The notes below the pieces were generated by a model. It made no database searches. It was not told the DNA's origin and was given only the letters and a program-made list of their open reading frames with translations. Made by a program: the position numbers and the translations under genes. A stretch of 64,000 nucleotides of DNA from NCBI GenBank assembly GCA_023662825.1, contig JAMPIH010000001.1, positions 62,001-126,000 of the forward strand, written 5' to 3'. Shown here in pieces: positions 1 to 9,456 of the stretch (its first letter is position 1; the number at the start of each line of letters is the position of its first letter). The stretch comes from Bacteroides sp. GTDB lineage: Bacteria > Bacteroidota > Bacteroidia > Bacteroidales > P3.

Positions 1-1158
1 CGCCTGCATGGCCGCGCTGGTGCCTGAGGCCACCTTGAGGGCGCAGCCCAACTTGGCGCCGTCGCACACCATGCCGGTAAGGTTGCCGATCATGTTCTTG
101 ATGGCGTATTTAACCTGCTCGCAACTACCACCCACCAGATAGCAGACCCCGCAGGCCGCGCCGGTGGAGGCCACCACGCAGCCACAGGCCGCCGAAAGAC
201 GGCCGAAGCCGTGCTTGATATGGATGGCGGTAAGGTTGCTCAGGATAAGCGCCCGCGCCAGTTTCTCGCGGCTCGCCTTGGTCTTCTCGGCCACCGCGAA
301 CACCGGAACCATGGCCGTGATGCCCTGGTTGCCGCTGCCCGAATTGCTCATGGCCGGCAGCAGGGCGCCCGACATACGGGCGTCGGAAGCGGCGGCGGTC
401 AACGCCATGGCGTATTCGGTAAGGCAGTTCGTGCCCGAGAGCTTGCGTTCCTTCATCCAGTCGAGCAGCGTGGCGCCGATGCCCATGCCGCTCTTGTGCC
501 TGAGGCCGTAGTCGGAAAGCTTCTTGTTGTATTCGCCCTCGGCGATGATGAACTCTATCTTGGAGAACGGCTGCTTGTCGGCGAACTCGTAGATCTCGTC
601 CATCGTGATGTCGTACAGCTCGTCTTCGCACTGTTCGCCCGCCTTGGCCTTCTTCCTGGCGAAAACCTTCTTGCCGTCGACTTCCACGAGCACGATGTTC
701 TGATGCGTCTCCTCGATCACGGCGCGCGCCTGATGCCCCTTTACCGAGCATACGGCCTCGGCATACACCTTGTTTACCTTGCCCGTGGCCTCGATCTCCA
801 CCCCGCCCTTTTCCACAAAGGCCTTGGCCGTTTCCACATGGGCGGGCTTCACGCCCGAGAGCACTTCCAATTCCTTTTGGGAATCGCCGACGATGGCACC
901 CAAGGCCGAGGCGATGTACAATCCCGTCATATCGGTGCCGGGGATGCCCACACCCATGCCGTTCTTGTAGATATTCAGGCTGGTCACGATCTTGATCTTT
1001 TCGGGGAGCAAGTCTTTCTTGCCCGTTACCTGCCGCAGGGTCTCGGCGGCCTTGGCAACGGCCAGCGCCACCGCGATGGGTTCGGTGCAGCCCAGGGCGG
1101 GAACCACCTCTTTCTTTAGGAGGCAGTACATATTGTTCAGCTTTTTCGCGCTCAACAT
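1..1158 (-). CDS. L-cysteine desulfidase / serine dehydratase-alpha-like protein (UPF0597, CyuA/YhaM family), partial
   Basis: My translation of the minus strand gives an open frame from an ATG at 1158 to the window edge, 386 residues so far, so the C-terminus is missing. The N-terminal GCTEP motif (Cys24), the glycine-rich SNSGSGNQG stretch and the Cys-rich segment near the edge (CGCVVASTGAACGVCYL) fit the UPF0597/L-cysteine desulfidase family. Members of that family carry an Fe-S cluster held by cysteines and release sulfide, ammonia and pyruvate from cysteine, or act on serine. An A/G-rich ribosome-binding stretch precedes the ATG. It lies last in a long minus-strand gene run, 87 bp after the alpha/beta hydrolase. 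Whether the substrate is cysteine or serine cannot be told from sequence. Confidence 0.8.
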   Translation of the reverse strand, partial: MLSAKKLNNMYCLLKKEVVPALGCTEPIAVALAVAKAAETLRQVTGKKDLLPEKIKIVTSLNIYKNGMGVGIPGTDMTGLYIASALGAIVGDSQKELEVLSGVKPAHVETAKAFVEKGGVEIEATGKVNKVYAEAVCSVKGHQARAVIEETHQNIVLVEVDGKKVFARKKAKAGEQCEDELYDITMDEIYEFADKQPFSKIEFIIAEGEYNKKLSDYGLRHKSGMGIGATLLDWMKERKLSGTNCLTEYAMALTAAASDARMSGALLPAMSNSGSGNQGITAMVPVFAVAEKTKASREKLARALILSNLTAIHIKHGFGRLSAACGCVVASTGAACGVCYLVGGSCEQVKYAIKNMIGNLTGMVCDGAKLGCALKVASGTSAAMQA

Positions 1159-1245
1159 GGTAGTATCTTTTTTATCTTTTCCTTAAACTCTTGACCCTAC
1201 ATCGGCGTAGAGCCTACAAACTTACTAAAATTGCAGGAATGGCGG

Positions 1246-2064
1246 TTACCAAACCACCGTATCCAGGTATCCGGCCACGAACCGCATGGTCTGGTGCGGA
1301 CGTTCGTACATGCCCATATGCCCCACCGGAAGCAGCTGCACGCAGGCTTCCTTGGGCAGCAGGGTCTGCGCCATAAGCTTGGCCTTGTCCATGCGCTCGT
1401 CCTGCGTACCGATGATGAACAGGAACGGAACATCCAGTTCATATACCGACAGCCGGCTCTCGCGTTCCAGCATGCCGGCCTGGGCCGCGGCGATGGCCTG
1501 CGCCCCCATCTTCTTGGCGTTCTCGCGCAGGAAGCCGATCTGTTCCGCATACTGTTCTTCCGTACCCGGCGCGAAGAGCGTGTGCATGGTGTCGGTAACG
1601 AAACTGATCCTGCCGGCACGCAACAGCTCCAGCGAGCGGCGGCGGTTTTCGGCGGCCTGCGGGCTGTCGGGGCCGGGATGGGAATGAAAGAAGCCGATGC
1701 CCTTTACCATCTGCGGATAGAGGCAGCCGAAAGCCGCCGCCACGTATCCTCCCATGGAATGGCCTATCACCACAGCCTGCGCGATGTTCTCGGCTTCCAG
1801 CACCCGCTTGGCGATGCCCGCCTGCAGATCCATGCCGTGCACATCCCCGAACATATCCGTCTTGCCGTGCCCCGCCATATCGAGGCAAAGCACGTCGTAA
1901 CCGCGTTCACACAAAAAGGCGGCCAGTTCCTCCCACACGAAAACGGCTTCGGTAAAGCCGTGCAGCAGCAGAACCGGCTTCGATTTTCCCATGGTGCCCT
2001 GCCGGAAGGTGTAATGCACATTCCTGCCCTCTACCGATATATTCCTGTCTTGACAAGCCATCAT
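1246..2064 (-). CDS. alpha/beta hydrolase
   Basis: A 272-residue protein with a standard alpha/beta hydrolase layout: LLLHGF near residues 32-37 for the oxyanion region, the nucleophile elbow GHSMGG with Ser103, a likely acid Asp222 in IIGTQD, and the catalytic His249 in PVGHMG. No signal peptide is visible, so it is probably cytoplasmic. Substrate is unknown; the family spans esterases, haloperoxidase-like enzymes and MhpC-type hydrolases. It follows the rluD-type gene by about 20 bp on the same strand and probably shares its transcript. Confidence 0.85.
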   Translation of the reverse strand: MMACQDRNISVEGRNVHYTFRQGTMGKSKPVLLLHGFTEAVFVWEELAAFLCERGYDVLCLDMAGHGKTDMFGDVHGMDLQAGIAKRVLEAENIAQAVVIGHSMGGYVAAAFGCLYPQMVKGIGFFHSHPGPDSPQAAENRRRSLELLRAGRISFVTDTMHTLFAPGTEEQYAEQIGFLRENAKKMGAQAIAAAQAGMLERESRLSVYELDVPFLFIIGTQDERMDKAKLMAQTLLPKEACVQLLPVGHMGMYERPHQTMRFVAGYLDTVVW

Positions 2065-2085
2065 GATTCAAAACGATTAGCGTGG

Positions 2086-3207
2086 TTATTTCTTAAGGTT
2101 CATCAGTTTCTCGCGCTCCCGCATTTCTTTGGGCGTAAGCTCCTCTTCGGGTTCTTCCATCTGCCGGCTCTGGCTGTAGGTGCGCCATTTCTCTAACACG
2201 GCCTGCATGTCGGAAGGCATTTCCGATTCGAAGCGGATCATCTTGCGCGTGGTGGGATGCACAAAGCCGATGGTGGCCGCGTGCAGCGCCTGCCGGGGCA
2301 GGATATTAAAGCAATTCTCCACGAACTGCCTGTATTTGGTAAAGGTGGTGCCCTTCAGGATGCGGTCGCCCCCGTAGGTGGTGTCGCTGAAAAGCGGATG
2401 CTTGATATAGCGCATGTGGCAGCGTATCTGATGGGTACGCCCCGTTTCCAGCACGCATTCCACCAAGGTGACGTAGCCGAAACGTTCCACCACGCGGTAG
2501 TGCGTAACGGCGGGCTTGCCCTTGTCGCCCTCGGGAAAGACCGCCATTACCTTGCGGTCCTGCACACTGCGGCCTATATTGCCGGTAACGGTGCCTTCCT
2601 CCTCGTCGAAACCGCCCCACACCAGGGCGCGGTACTTGCGTTCTATGCTGTGGTCGAAGAACTGCCTGGCCAGGAATGTCTGCGCCTCCTCGGTCTTGGC
2701 CACCAGCAGAAGCCCCGAGGTGTCTTTGTCGATGCGGTGAACCAGAAAGGGCTTCTCCCCCTTGAGATGGTGCATGAGCGCGTTCACCAGCGTGCCCGTA
2801 AAATTGCCGAAACCGGGGTGAACCACCATGCCGGGCGCCTTGTTGACCACCAGCACGGCTTCGTCTTCGTAAACCACCTCGATGGGAATGTTTTCGGGCG
2901 CCAAGTCCACGTGTTGGGGCGGATTGGGCAGCACGAGCGTAACCACGTCGCCGGGCTTTACCTTGTAGTTCGATTTCTCGCCCTTTCCGTTTACTAAGAT
3001 ATTGCCGGCCTTGGCGGCGTTCTGTATGCGGTTGCGCGCCGTACCCGACAAACGGTCCACCAGGAACTTGTCTAAGCGCAAGGGGGTCTGGCCGGGATCG
3101 GCCACCACGCGGAAATGCTCGTACAGACCCTGTGCCTCCTCGTCTTCGTTCTCGTCGGGTTCCCTGCCGTCGAGCGGCTTTTCGTCAAATTCCCGTACCT
3201 CCATCAC
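2086..3207 (-). CDS. rluD: RluD-family 23S rRNA pseudouridine synthase
   Basis: A 373-residue RluA/RluD-family enzyme that isomerises uridine to pseudouridine in rRNA. An S4 RNA-binding domain lies at about residues 42-95 (LRLDKFLVDRL) and the catalytic domain follows, with the signature HRIDKDTSGLL carrying the catalytic Asp160. The C-terminal tail is charged and rich in Glu/Lys. Its start codon overlaps the stop of the PASTA gene by four bases (ATGA), so the two are translationally coupled. The exact target uridines (RluD or RluC type) cannot be fixed here. Confidence 0.9.
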   Translation of the reverse strand: MMEVREFDEKPLDGREPDENEDEEAQGLYEHFRVVADPGQTPLRLDKFLVDRLSGTARNRIQNAAKAGNILVNGKGEKSNYKVKPGDVVTLVLPNPPQHVDLAPENIPIEVVYEDEAVLVVNKAPGMVVHPGFGNFTGTLVNALMHHLKGEKPFLVHRIDKDTSGLLLVAKTEEAQTFLARQFFDHSIERKYRALVWGGFDEEEGTVTGNIGRSVQDRKVMAVFPEGDKGKPAVTHYRVVERFGYVTLVECVLETGRTHQIRCHMRYIKHPLFSDTTYGGDRILKGTTFTKYRQFVENCFNILPRQALHAATIGFVHPTTRKMIRFESEMPSDMQAVLEKWRTYSQSRQMEEPEEELTPKEMREREKLMNLKK

Positions 3208-3911
3208 ACTTCCCCCTGCTCGTTGATATCCACGTCTTCGTACAGAGGCAGGTCTTCATCGTAGGTGTCCTCCTCCATATATTCCTCCTGTTGCGCCACG
3301 GTATCCTGCACCACCGGCAACTTGCCCTTGCCGTCGCCTATCTGCAGGTCGATGGAGGAACCCCGCCGTATCAGGCTGCCCGGTTCGATTTCCTCTCCTT
3401 GGTAACGCTGTCCCACCACCGCACCTTTCACGATGGAGGGAACGGTGGTCTTGCCTCCCACTTTCAGGCCGTAGGTCTCCAACAGCGCCTCCGCCTGACG
3501 CAGCGAGAGGTCTTGCAGGTCGGGCATCTGCACCGAGGCCGGAAGCGAGGCGGCCACCACCACGTAGAACGTGCGGTTCTTCTTTACGTGTTCGCCGGCC
3601 TGGGGCGACTGGGCGATGATCTCGCCGGGTTCCTTGTCGGGGTCATACACCGAATCGCGAATCACGAACTTAAAGCCGAATTCCTTTGAGAAAGGTTCCA
3701 GATCGCGCAGATACATACCGCGTATGTCCGCCACGCGTATGTCTTGCCCGTGGTTGGTAAAGAACCTCAACGAAAGCAGTACGCCGGCCACCAGCAGTAC
3801 CAGAATCACAATCATCAACAGGAGCTGTTTCCAGAAATTTCCTGTCTTTACATAAGACCAAAAACTCATTTCACTATTAAATTTTTCCGGCGAACCGGAT
3901 TTCTCGTTCAT
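3204..3911 (-). CDS. PASTA domain membrane protein
   Basis: A 235-residue protein with a short cytoplasmic N-terminus, one transmembrane helix at about residues 28-50, and at least two PASTA repeats outside (about 57-121 and 126-195; typical phrases are IIAQSPQAGEHVKKN and PGSLIRRGSSIDLQIG). PASTA domains bind peptidoglycan precursors or wall fragments in other families. No kinase or transpeptidase domain is attached, which is usual for stand-alone Bacteroidetes PASTA proteins next to rluD. The acidic C-terminal tail (about 205-235) is rich in Glu, Asp and Tyr. It overlaps rluD by four bases. Confidence 0.88.
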   Translation of the reverse strand: MNEKSGSPEKFNSEMSFWSYVKTGNFWKQLLLMIVILVLLVAGVLLSLRFFTNHGQDIRVADIRGMYLRDLEPFSKEFGFKFVIRDSVYDPDKEPGEIIAQSPQAGEHVKKNRTFYVVVAASLPASVQMPDLQDLSLRQAEALLETYGLKVGGKTTVPSIVKGAVVGQRYQGEEIEPGSLIRRGSSIDLQIGDGKGKLPVVQDTVAQQEEYMEEDTYDEDLPLYEDVDINEQGEV

Positions 3912-3918
3912 TAAAATT

Positions 3919-6768
3919 CTAGTGCGCGTCCAGCCAATTGGAGGCGCTGTTCACTTCCACCTCCACGGGAACGCGCATGGGCAGGGCGTTTTTCATTTCC
4001 TCCACCACCAAGGCCGTGAGGGTGTCCACTTCAGCTTGCGGCACATCGAACACCAATTCGTCGTGCACCTGCAAGATCATGCGGGCGGCCAGGCCTTTCT
4101 CCTCCATCCTGCGCTGCACGGCAATCATGGCCAGCTTTATCATGTCGGCGCTCGAGCCCTGCACGGGCGCGTTGATGGCGTTGCGCTCGGCATACGAGCG
4201 AACCACCGAATTGGCCGAGTTTATGTCGTTTAGGTAGCGGCGGCGGTGCAGAATCGTCTCCACATAGCCCTTTTGCCGGGCTTCCTCCAGAACGCTGTCC
4301 ATGTAGGTGCGCAGTTTCGGGTAGTTGGCGTAGTATCTCTCGATAAGCTCTGCCGCTTCCTTGCGCGGTATCTGCAGGCGTTCGGCCAGTCCGAAAGCCG
4401 AAATGCCATAGACGATGCCGAAGTTCACCGTCTTGGCCTGACGGCGCATCTGCGGCGTAACCTCCTTGGGCGAAACGCCGAACACATTGGCCGCCGTGGC
4501 CGTATGCACGTCTTTGTGACGGGCAAAATCGCCCAGCATGGTCTCGTCTCCGCTCAGATGGGCGATGATGCGCAGTTCTATCTGCGAATAGTCGGCCGCC
4601 AGCAGCAGGTTGCCGGGTTCGGAAGGCACGAAACAGCGGCGTATCTCCTTGCCCAGGTCGGTGCGGATGGGAATGTTCTGCAGGTTGGGGTTCTGCGAGC
4701 TGAGCCGCCCCGTGGCGGTCACGGCCTGATTGTAGGTGGTGTGAATCTTGCCTGTCTGCGGGTCGGCCAATACCGGCAAGGCATCCACGTAGGTGGACTT
4801 GAGTTTGGTAAGGCTGCGGTAGAGCAGCACCTTGCTCACCACCGGGTGTCTGTCCACCAGTTTCTGCAACACGTCTTCGGCGGTGCTGAACTGTTTGGTC
4901 TTGGTGTGCTTGGGCTTCTCCACAATCTGCAGCTTCTCGAACAACACCTCGCCCAACTGCTTGGGGGATGCGATATTGAAACGCTGCCCCGAGAGTTCGT
5001 AAATCTCCTGCTCGGTCTTGCCTATCTGCTCCTGCAGTTCCCTGCCGTATTGGGCCAAGCGTTCGCGGTCCAGCCTGACGCCCGCGCGTTCCATGCCGCA
5101 AAGCACCCGGCAGAGGGGCACCTCCATGTTGCGGAACAGATCCTGCGCCTGAACCTCTTCCAATCCCGAACGGAATTTAGGATAGAGCTCCAGGGCCAGC
5201 TTCGCGTTCTGAATGCAGTAGCGTATGTCTTCGTCGGTGGCAGCCGCGCCGCCGCCGAACAGGTTCTCGCCGAACGAATAGTCTAAGTAATTGGCGGTGA
5301 GCCTCGGCAGGTCGTGCGGCGATTCGGGATCCATGAGATAGTGCGCCAGCATGATGTCGAAAGCCGCAAAACCGGCTTCCACCCCCATGTTCTTCAGCAG
5401 GTGCAGCTGGGTCTTGAGGTCGTGGCACACCAGGTTTTCCAAGGGACGCGGAGCGGCGAAAAAAGCCTGCAGGGCGGCGGTTTCCTCCGCACTATATACC
5501 GGCAGGTAGTAAAAGGCCGCCGGAACGGAGGTTTCGCCCGTTTCGGGCTTGCGGCAAAACGCCATGCACAGGGTCTTGGCCTTGCGGATATGCGGTGCCT
5601 TGGCGGCGCACAGGTAAAAGCCCACCGGCCTGCCTTCCGCCAACAGCCGTTCCAAGCCCGCCTTGAGCGCGGATTCATTGACCCACAAGGCCACATCCGC
5701 GTCGTCCTTGCCACGGCAGATCAAGGCCTTGCTTTCGGGCAGGTTCTGCGGGTCGAACAGATCGAGCGTGTTGTCCTGTATCTTGCCGGCACGCGGGCTT
5801 GGGCGCGGGGCGGAGGCCTGAACCGGTTCGGGCCGCTGCACCGGAGGCACGGCGGCGGGCGCGGGGCTCATCCCTCCCGCTTCCTGACAGTAGAAAGACG
5901 AAAGCCGTGTGGCCAGCGTGCGCATCTCCAACTCGTCCAACAGGCTGAAAACGGCATCGAAATCGGGCTGACAGAGCGCCAGCGCATCGGGATCGAACTC
6001 CACCGGGGCATCCAATATAATGGTGGCCAGCATCTTCGACTCCAAGGCCTGGGCCGCGTTCTTCTGCACCTTGTCGCGCAGTTTCTCGTTCTCTATCTCC
6101 GAGGCCTTCTCGATCAGGTTCTCCACCGAGCCGAATTGAGCCAACAGCTTGCGCGCCGTTACCTCGCCCACACCCGGAATGCCGGGAATGTTGTCGGCCG
6201 CATCACCCCACAGGCCCAGCATGTCGATTACCTGCAAGGGATTGGAGATGCCGAACTTTTCGCACACTTCCTTAGGGCCGAGAATCTCGATATCGTTACC
6301 CATCCTGGCGGGACGGTACATAAAGATATGGTCGCTCACCAACTGCCCGAAATCCTTATCGGGCGTTACCATATACACGGTATAGCCCTCATTCTCGGCC
6401 TTCTTGCTCAAGGTGCCGATCACATCGTCGGCCTCGTAGCCGTCGGCGTAGAGGATGGGGATGTTCATACCCTGCAGGAGCTGCTTGATGTAGGGAATGG
6501 AAAGGGCGATGTCTTCGGGAAGCGGCGGGCGGTTGGCCTTGTATTCGGTAAACTCCAGGTGACGCGCGGTGGGAGCCATGGTGTCGAACGCCACCCCCAG
6601 GTGCGTGGGCCTCTCTTTTCTGAGCAGTTCCAGCAAGGTGTTGGCAAAGCCGAGGATGGCCGAGGTGTTGAGTCCTTTCGAAGTAATGCGCGGATTCTTG
6701 TTCAGGGCGAAATACGCCCTGTAAATCAGCGCCATGGCATCCAACAAAAACAATTTCTTCTCTTGCAT
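3919..6768 (-). CDS. polA: DNA polymerase I
   Basis: A 949-residue family A polymerase used for Okazaki fragment maturation and repair. The N-terminal 5' nuclease domain (about 1-300) contains LLDAMALIYRAYFAL, the YEADDVIGTL acidic site and a helix-hairpin-helix (GVGEVTARKLL). The polymerase domain has motif A (DYSQIELRI), motif B (RRQAKTVNFGIVYG) and motif C (QVHDELVFD). In the middle 3'-5' exonuclease region the DxE motif expected near residue 375 is replaced (VGFYLCAA), and the ExoIII Asp is Asn (YCIQN), though the ExoII Asp remains (FDIMLAHYL). I infer that proofreading is lost. The gene follows porW by about 33 bp in the same operon-like run. Confidence 0.97.
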   Translation of the reverse strand: MQEKKLFLLDAMALIYRAYFALNKNPRITSKGLNTSAILGFANTLLELLRKERPTHLGVAFDTMAPTARHLEFTEYKANRPPLPEDIALSIPYIKQLLQGMNIPILYADGYEADDVIGTLSKKAENEGYTVYMVTPDKDFGQLVSDHIFMYRPARMGNDIEILGPKEVCEKFGISNPLQVIDMLGLWGDAADNIPGIPGVGEVTARKLLAQFGSVENLIEKASEIENEKLRDKVQKNAAQALESKMLATIILDAPVEFDPDALALCQPDFDAVFSLLDELEMRTLATRLSSFYCQEAGGMSPAPAAVPPVQRPEPVQASAPRPSPRAGKIQDNTLDLFDPQNLPESKALICRGKDDADVALWVNESALKAGLERLLAEGRPVGFYLCAAKAPHIRKAKTLCMAFCRKPETGETSVPAAFYYLPVYSAEETAALQAFFAAPRPLENLVCHDLKTQLHLLKNMGVEAGFAAFDIMLAHYLMDPESPHDLPRLTANYLDYSFGENLFGGGAAATDEDIRYCIQNAKLALELYPKFRSGLEEVQAQDLFRNMEVPLCRVLCGMERAGVRLDRERLAQYGRELQEQIGKTEQEIYELSGQRFNIASPKQLGEVLFEKLQIVEKPKHTKTKQFSTAEDVLQKLVDRHPVVSKVLLYRSLTKLKSTYVDALPVLADPQTGKIHTTYNQAVTATGRLSSQNPNLQNIPIRTDLGKEIRRCFVPSEPGNLLLAADYSQIELRIIAHLSGDETMLGDFARHKDVHTATAANVFGVSPKEVTPQMRRQAKTVNFGIVYGISAFGLAERLQIPRKEAAELIERYYANYPKLRTYMDSVLEEARQKGYVETILHRRRYLNDINSANSVVRSYAERNAINAPVQGSSADMIKLAMIAVQRRMEEKGLAARMILQVHDELVFDVPQAEVDTLTALVVEEMKNALPMRVPVEVEVNSASNWLDAH

Positions 6769-6801
6769 CGCTCCTTCCTCCCGATGTGGAAACCCTCAGT
6801 T

Positions 6802-9456
6802 TCAGTAGTTCTCCTTATAAAACTTCTCGTAGCCCGTTTCGTCGTTCGCCCCACGCAAGAGCTCGAGGTTGTCGCGCGTAATCACGAACGCCTTCTTGTT
6901 TTCGAGCGTTCCCAGCGCATAGTCGTTCTTCAGTGCCATCTTTACGTATGCCTGCGCCACCTTGGCCGACGAAAAATCGGACACCAGCACGAAATACCTG
7001 TCGCCCTTGGGAATCAGCTCCAGCATCATCTCGCTTTCCGAGTAGAATTTCTCGTTAAAGCCCTTAAGACGCAGGCGCATCACTTCCGGGTCGCGTTCGG
7101 CAGAAGAACATACGAACAGGGCGAAATGCCGCTCCACGCCTTGGGGTTTGGTATATTCCTTCGGCTTTTTCGGCTCTTCCTTCTCCGGGGTTTCTCCAGC
7201 GGTTTCCTCCGGCTTTTCCTCCACCTCGGGCGCCACCGCCACGGGGTCGGAATCAGGATACAGGATATGTTTCTTCATATCCTCCTTAGCGCGGGCTATG
7301 GCCGCCTGAACCTTGGGCAAGAGCGGGCTTTCGGGATACGAACCCGTAAAGTTCTCGGCCAAAGGCAGCATATGCTTGTAGCCGGACGTATGGGCGGTGG
7401 AGAAAATCTTGAGGAAGAGGAACTGCTCGCGGTAGGCGTTGATGGGATAGCCCCTTTCCACCTGATCGACCACGTTCAGCACCCCGTTGAAGTCGTTGCG
7501 GCTGAATTTGTCGAAAGCCTGGGTGTAGAGGTTCTCCACCGTCTTGGCGTTCGCCGCCAGATCCTTATAATAGTTGGCGTTGTTGACCCGTTCGTTCTGT
7601 TCGGTTCCCGGATAGCGCTCGGCCAGGATATCGGCGTATTTCCGGAACTTGCCCATCTCTCCCGACTGGCGGTAGATCTTGCACAGCGTCTCGCAGGCCG
7701 AGGGAATGTAGTGCGATCCCGGATATTCGTTGATGAGCCGCACCAGATACTTCTCGCCCTCCTCGTTCTCGCCCATCTTCTCGCTGTAGATCGTACCCAC
7801 ATGATAGAGCGAGGGTTCTATAATCGAGTCCAGACGCCGGTATTCGCTCTCGCTCTGCGGCAACTGCTGCAAATAGTAATCGGGATCGGCCTGCGTAAGC
7901 ACCTGCGATGCCGCCTGCATTTCCTCGTCTTCCTCCATCTGCTTGGACGAACGCAGCACCGCCGCCTTGGGCTTGGAAGAAAGGAACCAAAGGTCTTCCA
8001 ACGTACGCCGGCCCCACTTGCGGTTAAACTCCGCCAGACCCGCCGTCTTGGTCTGTTCGTTGTAGAAATACCAGTTGGAGCGCGGCGCGAGGCTGGGCGC
8101 GTTGCCGCTGGTCTTGGCCAGGCGGGCGGCTTCCTGCTGTTTCTGAAAATCCTTGGCCTTCTGTTCCGCGTACTTTTTCTGGTCTTTCTTGTTCATCCGG
8201 CCCACCTGCCGCAGGGTATCGGCCTCCACCAGGCTGTAGTAATGCCCCGTAAGTTCCGAAAGGCTCTTGGCGCGGCTCACGATATCGTAGTAGTCGGGAT
8301 CGTCGTCCCTTACCACCTGTGCCGCCGCCGTATAGTATTTGTGCGATTCGATGTATTTCTTGTTCTCGTAGAAGTAGGTGGCCAGTTTCTTGGCCGCCAT
8401 CAGCGTCCGTTCGGGGTCGCCCTGGCTGGCGGCGATGCTCTGGTCGAGGTAACGCACCGCGTTTTCCTCATCGTGCCGGCGAAACGACATCTCGCCCATC
8501 ACATAGTAGATACGCCCGAAATAGGCTTGGTTCTTGGGGTCTTTGAGCATACGCTGCAAGCCCTTGAAGATATCCTTGGAATTGATGTTGCTGCCGTCGT
8601 AGCAAAGGGCTATGTTCAGACGGGCGTTGAACACCAGGTCTAAGGGCGGGTTCAGGTTCAGGCATTTCTTGTAGTATTCGTAGGCCTGCAGGTTGTTACC
8701 TTCCCGTTGCTCGATCTGCCCCAAAATAAAGTTGAGGCGCGCCCGCATATCGCGGTCCCTGCACAGTTGCATGCCGCGCTGCAGATAGGGAATGGCCTCC
8801 TGATACTTTTCCTGCTGAAGGCAGAACTCGGCCTGCACCAAGGGCAGGTCGCGGTAAGTCTCTTTCATCAGGCTGCCCTCGTTCTGGGCCTCCACCTGGC
8901 TTATGAACGAAGAAGCCATGCCGAACTCTTTCTCACGCATATAGGTTCTGGCAATCCAGAGCATGGCTTCGTAGCGCTCCTTGTTCTGGGCGAACTCGGA
9001 CAATACGAAATTGAACACCGAACGGGCCTTCGAATAATCCTGCTGGTAGAAGAAGCCCTTGCCCAGCAGCAGGTAGGCGTTGTCTATCGTCTTTACGTAT
9101 TCCTTTCCCCGAATGGAAATGGAGTGTTTCTTGATGGTCTTCAGCGCCTTTTCCTTGATACGCGCCGTCTGCTGCGAGATCAGCGCGGTATCCTCCGCGT
9201 TCCCGTACTTGAAAACGGGAATCACGTTGAAATAGTTGTCCACCGACTTTTCCTTCATCAGGAAGTCGGCGTCCTCCAAGGCCTGCGTTCCATTCCAATA
9301 CACGTTGTAATACGACGTAAGGTTATGAAAGTTACGCGTAAGAAAGGTATTGCGCTTGGTCGAACAGCCTGCCGCAAGAAGCAGGCAGGCTGTCAACACC
9401 GGCGGCAATATCCGGCTATGGAAAAAAGAGCCGGTTTTACTCAACTTTGTTTTCAA
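6802..9456 (-). CDS. porW: PorW/SprE-type type IX secretion lipoprotein with TPR repeats
   Basis: An 884-residue lipoprotein. The signal peptide ends in a lipobox with Cys31 (LLLAAGC), followed by the family's conserved start ([16 protein letters not shown]). Most of the body is tetratricopeptide repeats (for example [16 protein letters not shown] and [15 protein letters not shown]). A Pro/Glu/Lys-rich linker lies near residues 735-770, and a C-terminal globular domain ends in the conserved YEKFYKENY. PorW (P. gingivalis) and SprE (F. johnsoniae) are needed for T9SS function and are thought to link outer-membrane and periplasmic parts. Its start overlaps the end of purL by 20 bases in another frame, an unusually long overlap. 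Confidence 0.88.
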   Translation of the reverse strand: MKTKLSKTGSFFHSRILPPVLTACLLLAAGCSTKRNTFLTRNFHNLTSYYNVYWNGTQALEDADFLMKEKSVDNYFNVIPVFKYGNAEDTALISQQTARIKEKALKTIKKHSISIRGKEYVKTIDNAYLLLGKGFFYQQDYSKARSVFNFVLSEFAQNKERYEAMLWIARTYMREKEFGMASSFISQVEAQNEGSLMKETYRDLPLVQAEFCLQQEKYQEAIPYLQRGMQLCRDRDMRARLNFILGQIEQREGNNLQAYEYYKKCLNLNPPLDLVFNARLNIALCYDGSNINSKDIFKGLQRMLKDPKNQAYFGRIYYVMGEMSFRRHDEENAVRYLDQSIAASQGDPERTLMAAKKLATYFYENKKYIESHKYYTAAAQVVRDDDPDYYDIVSRAKSLSELTGHYYSLVEADTLRQVGRMNKKDQKKYAEQKAKDFQKQQEAARLAKTSGNAPSLAPRSNWYFYNEQTKTAGLAEFNRKWGRRTLEDLWFLSSKPKAAVLRSSKQMEEDEEMQAASQVLTQADPDYYLQQLPQSESEYRRLDSIIEPSLYHVGTIYSEKMGENEEGEKYLVRLINEYPGSHYIPSACETLCKIYRQSGEMGKFRKYADILAERYPGTEQNERVNNANYYKDLAANAKTVENLYTQAFDKFSRNDFNGVLNVVDQVERGYPINAYREQFLFLKIFSTAHTSGYKHMLPLAENFTGSYPESPLLPKVQAAIARAKEDMKKHILYPDSDPVAVAPEVEEKPEETAGETPEKEEPKKPKEYTKPQGVERHFALFVCSSAERDPEVMRLRLKGFNEKFYSESEMMLELIPKGDRYFVLVSDFSSAKVAQAYVKMALKNDYALGTLENKKAFVITRDNLELLRGANDETGYEKFYKENY

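Noticed and set aside
5314-8643. 1109-codon open frame on the plus strand
   Set aside because: It is antisense to polA and porW, arises from GC-rich codon bias, shows no domain and crosses the boundary of two clear genes.
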